Positions 17,568 to 27,139 are shown, numbered from the stretch's first letter. The stretch: DNA of 63,866 nucleotides from Sedimentisphaerales bacterium (GCA_016936075.1 JAFGPS010000144.1:1-63866); one strand, 5' to 3'. Program-made: numbers and translations. Notes: generated by a model from the sequence alone, not told the origin.

Positions 17568-19880
17568 ATGAATGCGAGACAAATTCTTTTTTCAGTATTA
17601 TTAATATCACTACTTTCAATCCCTGTTTATTCAGCCTGGACAGAGCCAATTCCTGTAACTGAGGTCAATACAGAATATGAGGAATGGTCACCATTTTTGT
17701 CGTTTGACGGCCTGACTCTTTACTTTGCAAAAATAGGAACCTCTGATTCTCATTATAGTAGAATATATTAGGCAACACGTGATGAACCTGTAGGAGAATT
17801 TACAACTATTAGAGAATCACCTGTTGAATTGAGCACCTTTTCCGGTCATGTATTTTGCCCATGGGTTTCCCCAGATAATCTGCGAATGTACTATACTACC
17901 CAACAATCTGGAATTGGATGGAAGCTTAAGATGAGTGAACGTTTAACTATTAGTGATCAATGGCCTTTGGGTACAGAAATCCTTGAATTAAACTCTTTAG
18001 GAAATTTTCTTGTTATGCCACGATTAACAGAGGATGAAAAGATAATTTTTTTTCAGGCGGCTGATATTGACGGAGGTATAGGAGATCAAGATATTTGGAT
18101 GGCAAGTCGATCTGATAAAAATATGCCATTTGAATTATTCAGGAACATATCGGAAATAAATACAACTTCCACTGAGGCACATCCCAGTATTTCGCCTGAT
18201 GGCTTGACATTGTATTTTGTGAGTAATCGAAACGGTTCTGAGCAGATTTTCAAAGCAACGAGAACGTCTTTAGATATGTCTTTCAGCAATGTTCAGCACT
18301 TATCATTTTTCGATAAAGAAAACGAATGTAGTTCTTTTCCTTTCATTACAAATGATGCTAGAACATTTTATTTTGTAAGATATTTGTCATCTGACCGTTC
18401 TACTCGTGATGTTTATGTTTCATATTATTATCAGGATGATAGTTATTACGTTGATGGAGCTAATGGTAACAACCAAAATGATGGTAAGAGTTCACTTAGC
18501 GCATTCGCTACAATCCAAAAAGCGATTGATACAGCACCAGAAGGATATACAATTTTTGTAAATCCGGGAGTATATTGCGAACCTATCGATTTCAAGGGTA
18601 AAGCAATTACTATTCAGGGAGTAGCCGGACCGGATGGTGTTCCGGTATTAGAAGCTCCCAATGACTTTGCAGTATTTTTTGTCAGTAACGAAGGTCCTGA
18701 TACTATATTGAAAAATGTTATTATCAAAAACAGCTTTATGGGAATATTTTTAGTTGGAAGTTCTCCTACCATCAGCAACGTAACGATAGTCGATAACTTT
18801 TATGGTATTAGTGCTTATGCCGGAGCAAATCCAGATATAAGCAATTGCATTTTCTGGAATAATATAAATGGTGATATGTCCGGCAGCGAAGCAAGATATA
18901 GCTGGTTACAAAGTCAGTCATCTTTTCAGGATATATCCGGTCTGGTACATTACTGGTCCTTTGATGAGGCATATGATAACATTGTCAATGATGTTATCTC
19001 AGATAAAAATGGTGATATTGTTGGGGCATCCTGGACAGAGGGTGTATCCGGTTCAGCTTTAAGCTTTGATGGAGATAATGATTATATTAATTTTGGAGAT
19101 ATTCTTGATAATGAGATCAAGGATGAGTTTACAATCGGAGTTTGGGTAAAATTAGCAGATGGAGCTTTGCAGAAAGCTACTAATTACGTTTTTTGGAAAG
19201 ATGATGACAGGCCGGCAATTCACATTGGATCTAATGGCCAGGTTGCTTTCGGTCATTGGTATGAGGGGGAATCAGGTTTACACAGCTCCCATGTATTGGA
19301 AGAAGAGAAATGGTATTATCTTTTATATAAGTATGATGGCTCAGAATTTACTGGATATGTTAACGCAGAATATACTGGGTCCCACCCGGATAGTGGTTAT
19401 TCACCTGGTGGAAACGTTCGAATTGGTGGTGACGGAAACTTTACTCGTTATTTTAAAGGTAAGATCGATGAATTGATGATTTTTGACAGGGCTTTGGCAG
19501 ACGAGGAAATCATGCAGCTTTATGAACATGGATTGTACGGAGGCGTTGCGCAGAGCCCTATGTTTGTTGATCCTGAAAATGGCGATTATCATTTGAAAAG
19601 CGAACGCGGCCGTTACTGGCCTGAACATGATGTATGGGTGCTCGATAATGTTACGAGTCCCTGCATAGACGCCGGAGATCCGCTGGACGAACCAGCCAAT
19701 GAGCCTATGCCAAACGGCGGCTTTCTTAATATGGGTGCTTACGGTGGTACACCATATGCAAGTATGAGTGACATTCCAACCATTGAAGCTGATTATAATG
19801 GAGACGGGATAATCGATGATACAGATTTGGCTGATTTAATAGAGCAATGGCTTGCTGTTTCAGGGTGGGTAGAACAATAA
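17568..19880 (+). pseudogene. secreted beta-propeller/beta-helix/LamG/dockerin protein gene with one in-frame amber codon
   Basis: From ATG 17568 (GAGG site just upstream) to TAA 19880 the frame is open apart from a single TAG at 17769-17771 (codon 68). Reading through gives about 770 aa. The order is: signal peptide (to VYSA), PD40-type beta-propeller repeats (about 22-285; blades with SPDGLTLYFVSNR), a DUF1565/right-handed beta-helix (from YYVDGANGN, about 293-440), a LamG/concanavalin-like domain (from GLVHYWSFDEA, about 457-640) and one dockerin-like calcium loop (DYNGDGIIDDTDLADL, about 741-760). Propeller sequence continues on both sides of the TAG (YSRIY / ATRDEP), so one substitution (for example from CAG or AAG) explains it. 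It could be a pseudogene, a readthrough site or a sequencing error. An internal ATG at 17829 gives a signal-less product. Confidence 0.8.
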
Positions 19881-20158
19881 ATTAAGTACTAATCCCTTAT
19901 TTGAAATATCGGATTCAATTCATATGTGCAACTGAGTTAAATCCGCCAATCATAGAAAAGGCCGAAGGGAATTATTAAATGATTAATTCAGGTATTTGCT
20001 TGCATTGCGGCATATACCTCTTGATTTCATTCAATCCATAAATCATATAGCATCAACAGATTGTTTTAAAATATTTACAAAAAAATCATATTCCGGTAGA
20101 CAAATCGCCTCTTGTAGTCACTATATATATAGAATTACGAAAACTTGAGGATCCTGAG

Positions 20159-20701
20159 TTGACGAGACCGAGTGATAAAATATTAGTTGAAGCTGTTTTT
20201 GAAGGCGAAAAAGCCGCTTTCGAAGAGTTGTACGACCGCTATGGGCCGCTTGTACGGGCAGTATGCTACGATACGACAGGCAATATCGCAGATGCGCAGG
20301 ATTTGGCGCAGGATGTTTTTATGCGTGCGTTCGGGAAGATTAAAAATCTTCGTGAGCCGGACCTTTTCGCAAGATGGATTGTTTCGATAGCAAGGTTCAG
20401 ATGTAAGGAATGGCAGCGTGAAAAATCGAATATGCATAAAAAGCATATGGCTTTGAGCGAAACATATGAAGCGTCGATAGAGCAATCCAACGATGGTCAG
20501 TTACAAGAGCTTCGTGTGAATATCAGGAAATTGCCTACACAGGAAAGACTTGCTTTGCATATATTTTATCTACAGGAAAATTCAGTTGAAGACGCGCGAA
20601 GAATATTGAATCTTTCCAGGTCGGGATTCTATCGCGTTCTCGAAAAGGCACGGAAAAATTTGGCTATATTGTTATCTAAAGAAAGTCAGGATGTCCAATG
20701 A
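20159..20701 (+). CDS. ECF-type RNA polymerase sigma factor
   Basis: 180 aa. Region 2 spans FEELYDRYGPLVRAVCY to FARWIVSIARFRCKEW, with the expected DAQDLAQDVFMRAF helix; region 4 (PTQERLALHIFYLQEN then DARRILNLSRSGFYRVLEKAR) is a helix-turn-helix. The start is TTG at 20159 with GAGG about ten bases upstream; no in-frame ATG comes early enough. The stop overlaps the ATG of the next gene by 4 nt, the usual arrangement of ECF factors with their membrane regulators. It should redirect RNA polymerase to an envelope-responsive regulon. The regulon is unknown. Confidence 0.9.
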   Translation: MTRPSDKILVEAVFEGEKAAFEELYDRYGPLVRAVCYDTTGNIADAQDLAQDVFMRAFGKIKNLREPDLFARWIVSIARFRCKEWQREKSNMHKKHMALSETYEASIEQSNDGQLQELRVNIRKLPTQERLALHIFYLQENSVEDARRILNLSRSGFYRVLEKARKNLAILLSKESQDVQ

Positions 20702-22128
20702 AAGAGCCATTGGAAAAACAATTAGAAAATGCGTATAAAATTTTCAAGAACGACCATGAGCGTTTGCGCGAGAAGCTGATGGATTCTATTGATAAGCCGC
20801 AAATGGAATATGAACCAGAGCCGGAACAATCCCTTGTTGCCAAACGCAAAAGTTCAGGTCCATCTTTGGGAGAGATTATAATGGATAGCAGAATATTTAA
20901 AATCGCCGCTGGAATTATTATTGTTGGAATAGTCGCAATAGCATTAAAAATCTTCACGGGCACGAATACAGTCACAAGCGTTGCATTCGGTGATGTACTA
21001 AAACAAATTCACGGTAAAAGTTATACTTTCGATATAACTACTATTGTTGAAGGTGAAACTCAAAGTGGCGGTAAAAGCATGATGCTTCAGCCAGGTCTTG
21101 CAAGATTCGACAATTCTCAAATAGCTGGAGGCATAACTTCCATAGCGAATTATAACACAAAGGAATCTTTTCTGATTTATCACGGACAGAAAGTAGCTAT
21201 GAAATTAAGTGAAATTCCTGGGACAGAAAATATTCCTGAAGATACAAGTCCTTTATTAATATTTACAAATCCTATTGAGAATTTATGGAATTTGCAGGAT
21301 GGAACACAAACTTCTCTTGGAGAAAAAGAAATTGATGGTCAGCCTGTGATAGGATTTAAAGTAAAACAGGAAAAGGAGAATTATAGCGGTGATGTTGTTG
21401 TATGGGCAAACAGTCAAACAGGTACTCCAATTATAGTTGAAATAAATTTATATAATCCTGAAGATTCATCAGAATCGATAACTATGATATTTGACAATTT
21501 TAATTTGGATGTAGAACTTGACCCCGAGCTTTTCAGTATGAAAACGCCGGAAGGCTATACTTTGGCGTATCAAAATACTTTAGATGAAACAGTTAGTACC
21601 GCTGAATTAACTCCCGAAGCGGATAAAATTCAGCAAAGTATTGAACTATGGAGCAGCGACCAGGAAGATAAAGCTGTCGAAACCCTTCTTAGTGTAGATT
21701 GGACACAGCCTTTTGATTTTTCCGGTGATATGTACTTCTTCTACCTTAAAGAAAAAGAATATGTTCAATTAAAGCAGGAAGATCAACAGAAGGTTTCTCA
21801 GGAAATTATGGACATGTCGAGCCTGATAAGAAAGCTCTGTTTTAAGATATGGGAAGATGCTCAAGCCGCGATTACCAATAAAGAATATGAAACAGCGGAG
21901 AAGTATCTTACTACAACTTTAGAACTTGGCAGATTGATTAATCGAGACCCTGAAATTACATTAAATGTGAAAATGATAGCTCATGCATTAATTCAGAAAT
22001 CTTTATCGGAAATGGAGAAGTTATATCAGGCTACGGGAGAACAGGAAAAATTACAAAAAGCTCAACAGGAAATGCAGGAAATCAAAGCTGAACATGACCG
22101 TATGGTAGAGCAAATTTCACAAATGTAA
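20698..22128 (+). CDS. membrane-anchored partner of the ECF sigma factor, LolA/MucB-like periplasmic part (putative anti-sigma)
   Basis: 476 aa. A cytoplasmic N-terminal segment of about 60 charged residues precedes one transmembrane helix (about 62-83, FKIAAGIIIVGIVAIALKIF). The periplasmic part (about 95-290) has the beta-rich pattern of LolA/outer-membrane-lipoprotein-sorting-like domains (VTSVAFGDVLKQI, LQPGLARFD, GDVVVWANSQTGTPI). A helical C-terminus with TPR-like and coiled-coil character (KLQKAQQEMQEIKAEH) ends the protein. The 4-nt overlap with the sigma gene suggests it holds or releases that factor. No zinc-binding anti-sigma motif is visible, so the role is inferred from position and topology. 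Confidence 0.6.
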   Translation: MKEPLEKQLENAYKIFKNDHERLREKLMDSIDKPQMEYEPEPEQSLVAKRKSSGPSLGEIIMDSRIFKIAAGIIIVGIVAIALKIFTGTNTVTSVAFGDVLKQIHGKSYTFDITTIVEGETQSGGKSMMLQPGLARFDNSQIAGGITSIANYNTKESFLIYHGQKVAMKLSEIPGTENIPEDTSPLLIFTNPIENLWNLQDGTQTSLGEKEIDGQPVIGFKVKQEKENYSGDVVVWANSQTGTPIIVEINLYNPEDSSESITMIFDNFNLDVELDPELFSMKTPEGYTLAYQNTLDETVSTAELTPEADKIQQSIELWSSDQEDKAVETLLSVDWTQPFDFSGDMYFFYLKEKEYVQLKQEDQQKVSQEIMDMSSLIRKLCFKIWEDAQAAITNKEYETAEKYLTTTLELGRLINRDPEITLNVKMIAHALIQKSLSEMEKLYQATGEQEKLQKAQQEMQEIKAEHDRMVEQISQM

Positions 22129-22156
22129 CCAGTATGTAAGAAATACCTGTAAGATT

Positions 22157-22318
22157 CTACCACAAAAGCGACAGGCAGGTAAGAGCACCATCTGCTTTAG
22201 CGAATTCGGATATATCGAGTGGGCGAAACTGGAGGACCTTATCTTCTGCGAAGTGTTCGAGTAATTTAGCTGTTTTCTGATACTGCTTATATACAAGCAG
22301 GTTATCTAAGATATCATG
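22157..22318 (-). pseudogene. 3' remnant of a dimethylargininase (ddaH-like) gene
   Basis: The minus strand encodes NLLVYKQYQKTAK, LLEHFAEDKVLQF and KADGALTCLSLLW, ending in TAG. This matches the last 48 residues of the intact gene at 24603-25376; by hand I count about 124 of 147 identical bases, with changes spread over synonymous and non-synonymous sites. The catalytic Cys (LTCLS) and stop are kept. Homology fades upstream at about 22318 and no start or N-terminal part remains. It lies in the 344-nt gap after the sigma-partner gene, in the same orientation as the intact copy and 2.4 kb from it. It is a decayed paralogue or a duplication scar. Confidence 0.85.
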
Positions 22319-22472
22319 TTTAGATAGAACGAGAATAATAAATATAAAATTGAAAATTTTCTCATTTTAAATGAAATTTCTGTAACGAATCCCTGGTTTA
22401 TGCGTCTATATGTTTAGAAAGTTGTAGTCGTGTTGTAAAATTTAAGTTTTTGAAAAGGTAAATGGACTTGAT

Positions 22473-22940
22473 ATGTCGCCGGAAGATGATAAAAGAAAAG
22501 AAATATTTATCCCGCTCGGATTGCTCTGCCTGGCGGTGATACTTATAGCAATCAAACTGTTCTTTCCGGTTATGGGTGAGCCGGAGAATTTCTCTGCGAG
22601 GTTTTTGCTGGCTATTTTGAAGTTTGTATCATTTTCAGTTGTATTGATATTTGAGATGTGGCTTTGCGGCCAGTTCGAACACCCTTTTATCCCGTTCGGC
22701 AGGTCACTGCTGCAACTTTTTGCTACAGCTATGATTTTTATGGCCCTATCAGGGATTATTGTTTTTCTTGTAGGGCAAGGGCCTTCCTTCTGGATTAGTA
22801 TTGTGATTTTTCTGGGGCTGGTCGGCTATTTTTTTAACGAAGAGCCAATGAGTGCGTTAATAGCCATATTTATGATTTATTCGACAAATGCGGTAGTAGA
22901 ATTTTTATTGGTACCATTTATAAAAAGTTTTCTTTTATGA
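22473..22940 (+). CDS. small integral membrane protein of unknown function
   Basis: 155 aa with four or five hydrophobic segments (about 12-28, 42-62, 78-100, 103-117, 122-145) and a charged N-terminus MSPEDDKRKE. I do not recognise the family. The ATG is preceded by AAAAGGTAAATG, a moderate ribosome-binding site. It sits between the dimethylargininase remnant and a plus-strand gene for a single-pass protein with carboxypeptidase-regulatory-like domains. Composition (Phe/Leu/Ile-rich, few polar residues within helices) suits an inner-membrane protein. No function can be proposed. Confidence 0.6.
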   Translation: MSPEDDKRKEIFIPLGLLCLAVILIAIKLFFPVMGEPENFSARFLLAILKFVSFSVVLIFEMWLCGQFEHPFIPFGRSLLQLFATAMIFMALSGIIVFLVGQGPSFWISIVIFLGLVGYFFNEEPMSALIAIFMIYSTNAVVEFLLVPFIKSFLL

Positions 22941-23090
22941 AGCGTAAATTTTCATAGAAATTGAGAAATTTTTCTTTTTTTAATATTTCTGTGACGGATT
23001 CTTTTTTTAACGTTAATATATAAAAACATAGTTTAAGTTGGGTATAAATTAAGAGAAAATGCAGGCTGGTACATAAAATGGAGATAGAAA

Positions 23091-24581
23091 TTGGATGTAC
23101 GTAAAAGACATCTTCGATTCAAAAGAATCATTGTATTAATGCTGATTCTTGCCGCGTTGATTATACTCACAGTAATTCTGAAGCCGGGTAATCCGATTGT
23201 AGTGATAAAGATTGTCGATGACCAGGACAAACCGATCTCCGGAGCAACTGTGACACCCTATGCTCTTCGACCCAAGCCCGATGGAGGTCAAGGTGGACAC
23301 TATCTTTGGGCGAAAGACAGGTATGATGTCCCATCGGAACCGGTGGTAACCGATAAAACGGGTAAGGCAAATGTTCCATATCCAACGTTTGTTCTTGAAC
23401 GTGTGGAAACAGGCGAGATTACTGTTAAAATTAATCATCCTGAGTACATTTCGGGCAGACAGGATATCGTTGTCTCAACGAAGCCTCCGCATGGCGCCCC
23501 GTGGATAGTTTGGAAGGATTTTTTAATTAACCGCCTCAAACGCCGAACCATTGTAACTCGGGCAAACCCGATAGTTCTCAAACGAGGCGAAATTCTGATT
23601 CTAAAACCGGAGAAAACCTCAGAATCTATTACAAATTTGTATGCCCAGACTTCCTCAGATGGGTGGAATGATAATGATTTTTGGGATCGCTCGCAGGCAG
23701 GTATCATAATGTCTCGCAAGCACGCTCCCGGTGTTCATGAAGTTCGTTTAATCGGTATGAATCAAAATAACGAACTAATGTTCAGCGACATGGTTGATGT
23801 TACAATCAATGAAGGTGTGACTAACAGTGTATCTCTCGCATTGAAACCTTCGAGAACAGTTCGAGGCAGGCTCAGTGACAATGTTCCCCGCCCGGTAGTC
23901 AATGGTCGAGTGGTCATAAACATTATTCCTTTAGTACCTAAGCATAGCTATGAAACACCCCAATGGCATACCTGGACGAATATCGATAAGGAAGGTTCGT
24001 TCAAGATGCCTTCGCTGCCTGAAGGTAATATGGAAATCGTTGCATTGTGTGATGGATTCATCAGTACCGATGGTAATAAACAAAATCCATCTTCTGTAAT
24101 TATACATCCTCAGAAGCATACTATTGGTGCGAATGATTTGGATATTGTAATTGATATGGAGCTAACGGCTCGGTTAGAAGTCACAGTCCTTGATGATAAA
24201 AACCAATTGCTGGAGGGTGTTCGGGTTTTCACGTGGCCGAATGTTAGTTGGGGTGACTGGTCTTCAACGATATTTTGCAGCGATCTATACAAGACGATTG
24301 ATCGGCTTAAACAAATAAATGAAAATCAGTCTAGTATAAAGCTGGACAACCCAACAGACTTTTTTGGTATTTCAGATAACAATGGATTAGCTGTTCTTTC
24401 CAATGTCCCTGTTGGAATAACCAGTTTTTCTGTTGAACATGACAAATACGTACTACCTAAAGTTGAAATCCCCGGCAGTGCGGCAAGGCGTGAAGCAAAC
24501 ATCATTCTTAAACCAGGTACAGTAACACGCGAAACGGTTATCCTGGAACCTCAAAGCAAAGATCCCCAAAGTCACTACTGA
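23091..24581 (+). CDS. membrane-anchored protein with carboxypeptidase-regulatory-like beta domains
   Basis: 496 aa. The start is TTG at 23091, six bases after a GGAGAT ribosome-binding site; the ATG at 23079 is in another frame. One transmembrane helix (about 13-33) follows an Arg/Lys-rich tail. The outside part has repeated beta-sandwich features of the carboxypeptidase-regulatory/transthyretin-like class: VVIKIVDDQDKPISGATVTP near 40, DKTGKANVPYP near 87, RTVRGRLS near 260, LEVTVLDDKNQLLEGVRVF near 365 and DNNGLAVLSNVPVG near 427. Such domains bind or display rather than catalyse. It converges on the dimethylargininase gene with 21 nt between stops. No specific role can be assigned. Confidence 0.65.
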   Translation: MDVRKRHLRFKRIIVLMLILAALIILTVILKPGNPIVVIKIVDDQDKPISGATVTPYALRPKPDGGQGGHYLWAKDRYDVPSEPVVTDKTGKANVPYPTFVLERVETGEITVKINHPEYISGRQDIVVSTKPPHGAPWIVWKDFLINRLKRRTIVTRANPIVLKRGEILILKPEKTSESITNLYAQTSSDGWNDNDFWDRSQAGIIMSRKHAPGVHEVRLIGMNQNNELMFSDMVDVTINEGVTNSVSLALKPSRTVRGRLSDNVPRPVVNGRVVINIIPLVPKHSYETPQWHTWTNIDKEGSFKMPSLPEGNMEIVALCDGFISTDGNKQNPSSVIIHPQKHTIGANDLDIVIDMELTARLEVTVLDDKNQLLEGVRVFTWPNVSWGDWSSTIFCSDLYKTIDRLKQINENQSSIKLDNPTDFFGISDNNGLAVLSNVPVGITSFSVEHDKYVLPKVEIPGSAARREANIILKPGTVTRETVILEPQSKDPQSHY

Positions 24582-24602
24582 TAAAAATAAGCAATTAGTA
24601 CT

Positions 24603-25376
24603 CTACCATAAAAGTGATAAACAGGTAAGAGCGCCATCAGCTTTTACGAATTCTGATGTATCGAGCGGGTGAAACTGGAGGCCCTTATCTGCTGCGAAGT
24701 GTTCGAGCAATTTGGCTGTTTTCGGATACTGCGATTGGACAAGCAGGTTGTTTGGAATTCTCATACAGTTCGCTGCTCCTTCTTCGCCTTCTTTTGTATA
24801 GATTATGTTTTCAGCATCAAATAGGCTCATATCGAACCAGCCTGGAACCGCGACTAATGTATTGTCTCCGATATATGTTACGCCGCTCTTGAGGTGGAGG
24901 CACTTTTCAACTGGGACTCTTACAACGGGCCTGCCGAACTTCTTGAGAAAATTCTTCAGGCATTCTGCGCCCATACTATTTGTTCTTGCTGATAATCCGA
25001 CATAGGTGGTATTTTCAGTATGAAGGACATCTCCGCCTTCGATTTTTGCTACTGACGGCATATGTGTTATGGTATGGGTAGGTTTTAGAGTTTCTTCAAC
25101 CGCTGCTTGCTCACCATCACGAACTGGATTCATCCTTGTAATAAGTGCATGAGTTTGCCAGATGATAGCGGTATCCTCGATAAAAACACAGTCCGGCTTA
25201 GTTTCATCAGCGGGAACAGTTGAAATTTTCAGGCCGGCATCTTTAAGAGTTTGTATGTATTTTTCATGCTGACTTTCGGCCAGACCGTAAGAGATATCAA
25301 TATTTTTCTTCGCGTAATAATCTTTATATGAACGAGGAATGCTTCTAACCAGTGCATGAGTTGGACTATTAATCAT
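24603..25376 (-). CDS. ddaH: dimethylarginine dimethylaminohydrolase / amidinotransferase-fold hydrolase
   Basis: 257 aa, the usual length for bacterial DDAH. The fivefold pseudo-symmetric fold is marked by CVFIEDTAI (acidic pair near 68), KIEGGDVLH, YVGLSARTN, HLKSGVTYIG (catalytic His about 160) and the C-terminal LTCLSLLW (catalytic Cys 252). The reaction would be N(G),N(G)-dimethylarginine plus water to citrulline and dimethylamine; related enzymes act on arginine or other guanidino compounds, so the substrate is inferred. A partial second copy lies at 22157-22318. The gene stands alone on the minus strand, upstream of a convergent plus-strand gene. Confidence 0.85.
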   Translation of the reverse strand: MINSPTHALVRSIPRSYKDYYAKKNIDISYGLAESQHEKYIQTLKDAGLKISTVPADETKPDCVFIEDTAIIWQTHALITRMNPVRDGEQAAVEETLKPTHTITHMPSVAKIEGGDVLHTENTTYVGLSARTNSMGAECLKNFLKKFGRPVVRVPVEKCLHLKSGVTYIGDNTLVAVPGWFDMSLFDAENIIYTKEGEEGAANCMRIPNNLLVQSQYPKTAKLLEHFAADKGLQFHPLDTSEFVKADGALTCLSLLW

Positions 25377-25465
25377 TGTACTCTCCTATATTAAACGCCC
25401 AAATTATTTTATCTATATGATAATTCAATCTCGCTAAAGGTCAAAAGTTTTTTTTAATATTGGGT

Positions 25466-25494
25466 GGCAGCCTCAAGCAAAGCTTGGGGATGGC
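25466..25494. repeat. imperfect palindrome downstream of thiC
   Basis: GGCAGCCTCAAGC, an AAA loop and GCTTGGGGATGGC form a 13-bp stem with two mismatches and one wobble. A run of nine T lies at 25501-25509, six bases beyond the hairpin in the plus direction, so it could stop antisense transcription into thiC; for thiC itself the hairpin is followed by A-rich DNA. It may be a dispersed repeat rather than a dedicated terminator. Confidence 0.45.
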
Positions 25495-25522
25495 TTAGCG
25501 TTTTTTTTTACCTTGAGCCGCT

Positions 25523-26824
25523 TTATTTTGCAGCTTCGCGAATTTCCCTGTTAATTCTGACACTGCACCAGTCTCTGCCGCACATAGAACAATAATCGGC
25601 GGAAGGCAATTCCTCCATTCCGATTTCCTTACATGCTTCGATGTGCATTCTTTCGGCTGTTTTTGAATCAAGCGACTCTTCCAGATGTACTTTCCAGTCA
25701 AGATTCGCACGAGCGATACTGAGTTTTTTATCTCGTTCGGCAGCTCCTTTTAAACCGCGAGCTACATCTCCTGCATGAGCGGCGATTTTAGATGCAATTA
25801 CACCCGTACGAACATCATCCATATTCGGCAATCCGAGATGTTCTCGCGGCGTAACATAACACAGGAACGAAGCTCCGTAATAAGCCGCTGCTGTACCGCC
25901 AATAGCGGAAGTAATATGGTCGTAACCTGCACCCAAATCAGTAACCAATGGACCAAGCACATAAAAAGGTGCGCCGTTACAAATTTCCTGCTGGATTTTC
26001 ATATTATATTCTATCTGGTTGAAAGGCACATGACCGGGACCTTCTACCATTACCTGGCAGCCTTTTTCCTGTGCCCGTGCAGTAAGTTCGCCAAGAGTTC
26101 TCAGTTCTGCCAATTGAGCTTCGTCAGTTGCATCCGCGATTGCGCCGGGACGTAAGCCGTCACCAAGAGAAAAACATACATCATACTCAAGCATAATGTC
26201 GCATAAATCATCGAACATATCATACATAAGATTCTGCCTGTTATGATGGAGCATCCATTTCGCAAGAAGTGCGCCTCCCCTGCTGACTATACCGGCGACT
26301 CTTTTTTCAAGCAAAGGCAAATGCTCTTTCAACAGGCCAGCGTGAATTGTGAAGAAATCCACTCCCTGTTTGGCCTGCTTTTCGATGACTTCGAGAATTA
26401 TCTTTTCGTTGATATCTTCAACGCTTCTTTTTTCAATAACCTGGTAAATCGGTACAGTACCGAAAGGAACAGTGCAATTAGCAATTAATTGTTCTCGTGT
26501 TTTGTCAAGATTCCCACCTGTGCTCAAATCCATAACGGCATCAGCACCGACATCAATAGCGGCGTGCATTTTTTCGATTTCTTCTTCGATTGTAGAACGA
26601 ATGCTGCTGGCGCCGATATTGGCGTTGACTTTCGTGGTAAGAGCACGGCCAATTCCGACTGGCTTAAGATTGGTTTTCAGATGGAGTTTATTTGCAGGTA
26701 TTACAAGCCTTCCAGCGGCTATTTCTTCTCGAATAAGCTCGGCGTCAACATTTTCTGATATGCTGACCTGCTTTACCTGTTCACTAACTGTATTATTTCG
26801 TGCAATTTGTAATTGTGTTGTCAT
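25523..26824 (-). CDS. thiC: phosphomethylpyrimidine synthase ThiC
   Basis: 433 aa, the short form without the N-terminal extension found in proteobacteria. ThiC converts 5-aminoimidazole ribotide with S-adenosylmethionine to hydroxymethylpyrimidine phosphate, the pyrimidine half of thiamine. Visible signatures are ALTTKVNANIGAS (about 60), MDLSTGGNLDKTRE, FTIHAGLL, SLGDGLRPG, VEGPGHVPFNQI, GPLVTDLGAGYDHI and the C-terminal cluster-binding CSMCGRDWC (CX2CX4C, about residue 412). A TPP riboswitch ends directly before the ATG and provides its ribosome-binding site, so thiamine level should repress translation. It is a single-gene unit here; no other thi genes are in the window. Confidence 0.97.
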   Translation of the reverse strand: MTTQLQIARNNTVSEQVKQVSISENVDAELIREEIAAGRLVIPANKLHLKTNLKPVGIGRALTTKVNANIGASSIRSTIEEEIEKMHAAIDVGADAVMDLSTGGNLDKTREQLIANCTVPFGTVPIYQVIEKRSVEDINEKIILEVIEKQAKQGVDFFTIHAGLLKEHLPLLEKRVAGIVSRGGALLAKWMLHHNRQNLMYDMFDDLCDIMLEYDVCFSLGDGLRPGAIADATDEAQLAELRTLGELTARAQEKGCQVMVEGPGHVPFNQIEYNMKIQQEICNGAPFYVLGPLVTDLGAGYDHITSAIGGTAAAYYGASFLCYVTPREHLGLPNMDDVRTGVIASKIAAHAGDVARGLKGAAERDKKLSIARANLDWKVHLEESLDSKTAERMHIEACKEIGMEELPSADYCSMCGRDWCSVRINREIREAAK

Positions 26825-26828
26825 ATAT

Positions 26829-26934
26829 CACTTCCTACGCAGGCATATTATCATTATGATAACTGTCCTGATCAGGTTCAAAGGGTTTGTCTCAGACCAT
26901 CACACGCATGCGGCCACCCCTGGTGAACTTAACT
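26829..26934 (-). ncRNA. TPP riboswitch controlling thiC
   Basis: Read on the minus strand, the hallmark segments appear in order: CAGGGGTG, CTGAGA, ACCCTTTGAACCTGATC, then a variable hairpin (TATCATAATGATA) and TGCCTGCGTAGGAAGTGA, with TTCAC/GTGA closing the outer stem. The AGGAAG of the conserved 3' strand is only about seven bases from the thiC ATG, so it doubles as the ribosome-binding site. Ligand binding would close the outer stem over it and block initiation. No separate terminator hairpin fits between aptamer and start codon. Confidence 0.93.
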
Positions 26935-26946
26935 ATTATCGTTTTT

Positions 26947-26974
26947 ATTATAGCTAAAATCACCCTTTTGGCAA
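26947..26974 (-). promoter_or_regulatory. promoter of the thiC riboswitch transcript
   Basis: On the minus strand TTGCCA (26969-26974) and TATAAT (26947-26952) are separated by 16 nt. The predicted start near 26940 lies just before the first riboswitch stem. Confidence 0.65.
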
Positions 26975-27139
26975 GGATTATTATACTCTCGTTTATTTAT
27001 AAACCTAATTTAATTGCCAATTACAGGCAATTTGCCAAAAAGAAGATTTTATAATTATTTTTATATCTTGATTTTTTTTATTTCGACTATTATTAATACT
27101 CTCGTTATACTATAATTGTTTTCTCATGTAGGAGAATTT

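Noticed and set aside
25501-25509. Intrinsic terminator of thiC
   Set aside because: The T tract is on the plus strand; in the thiC direction the hairpin is followed by A-rich DNA.
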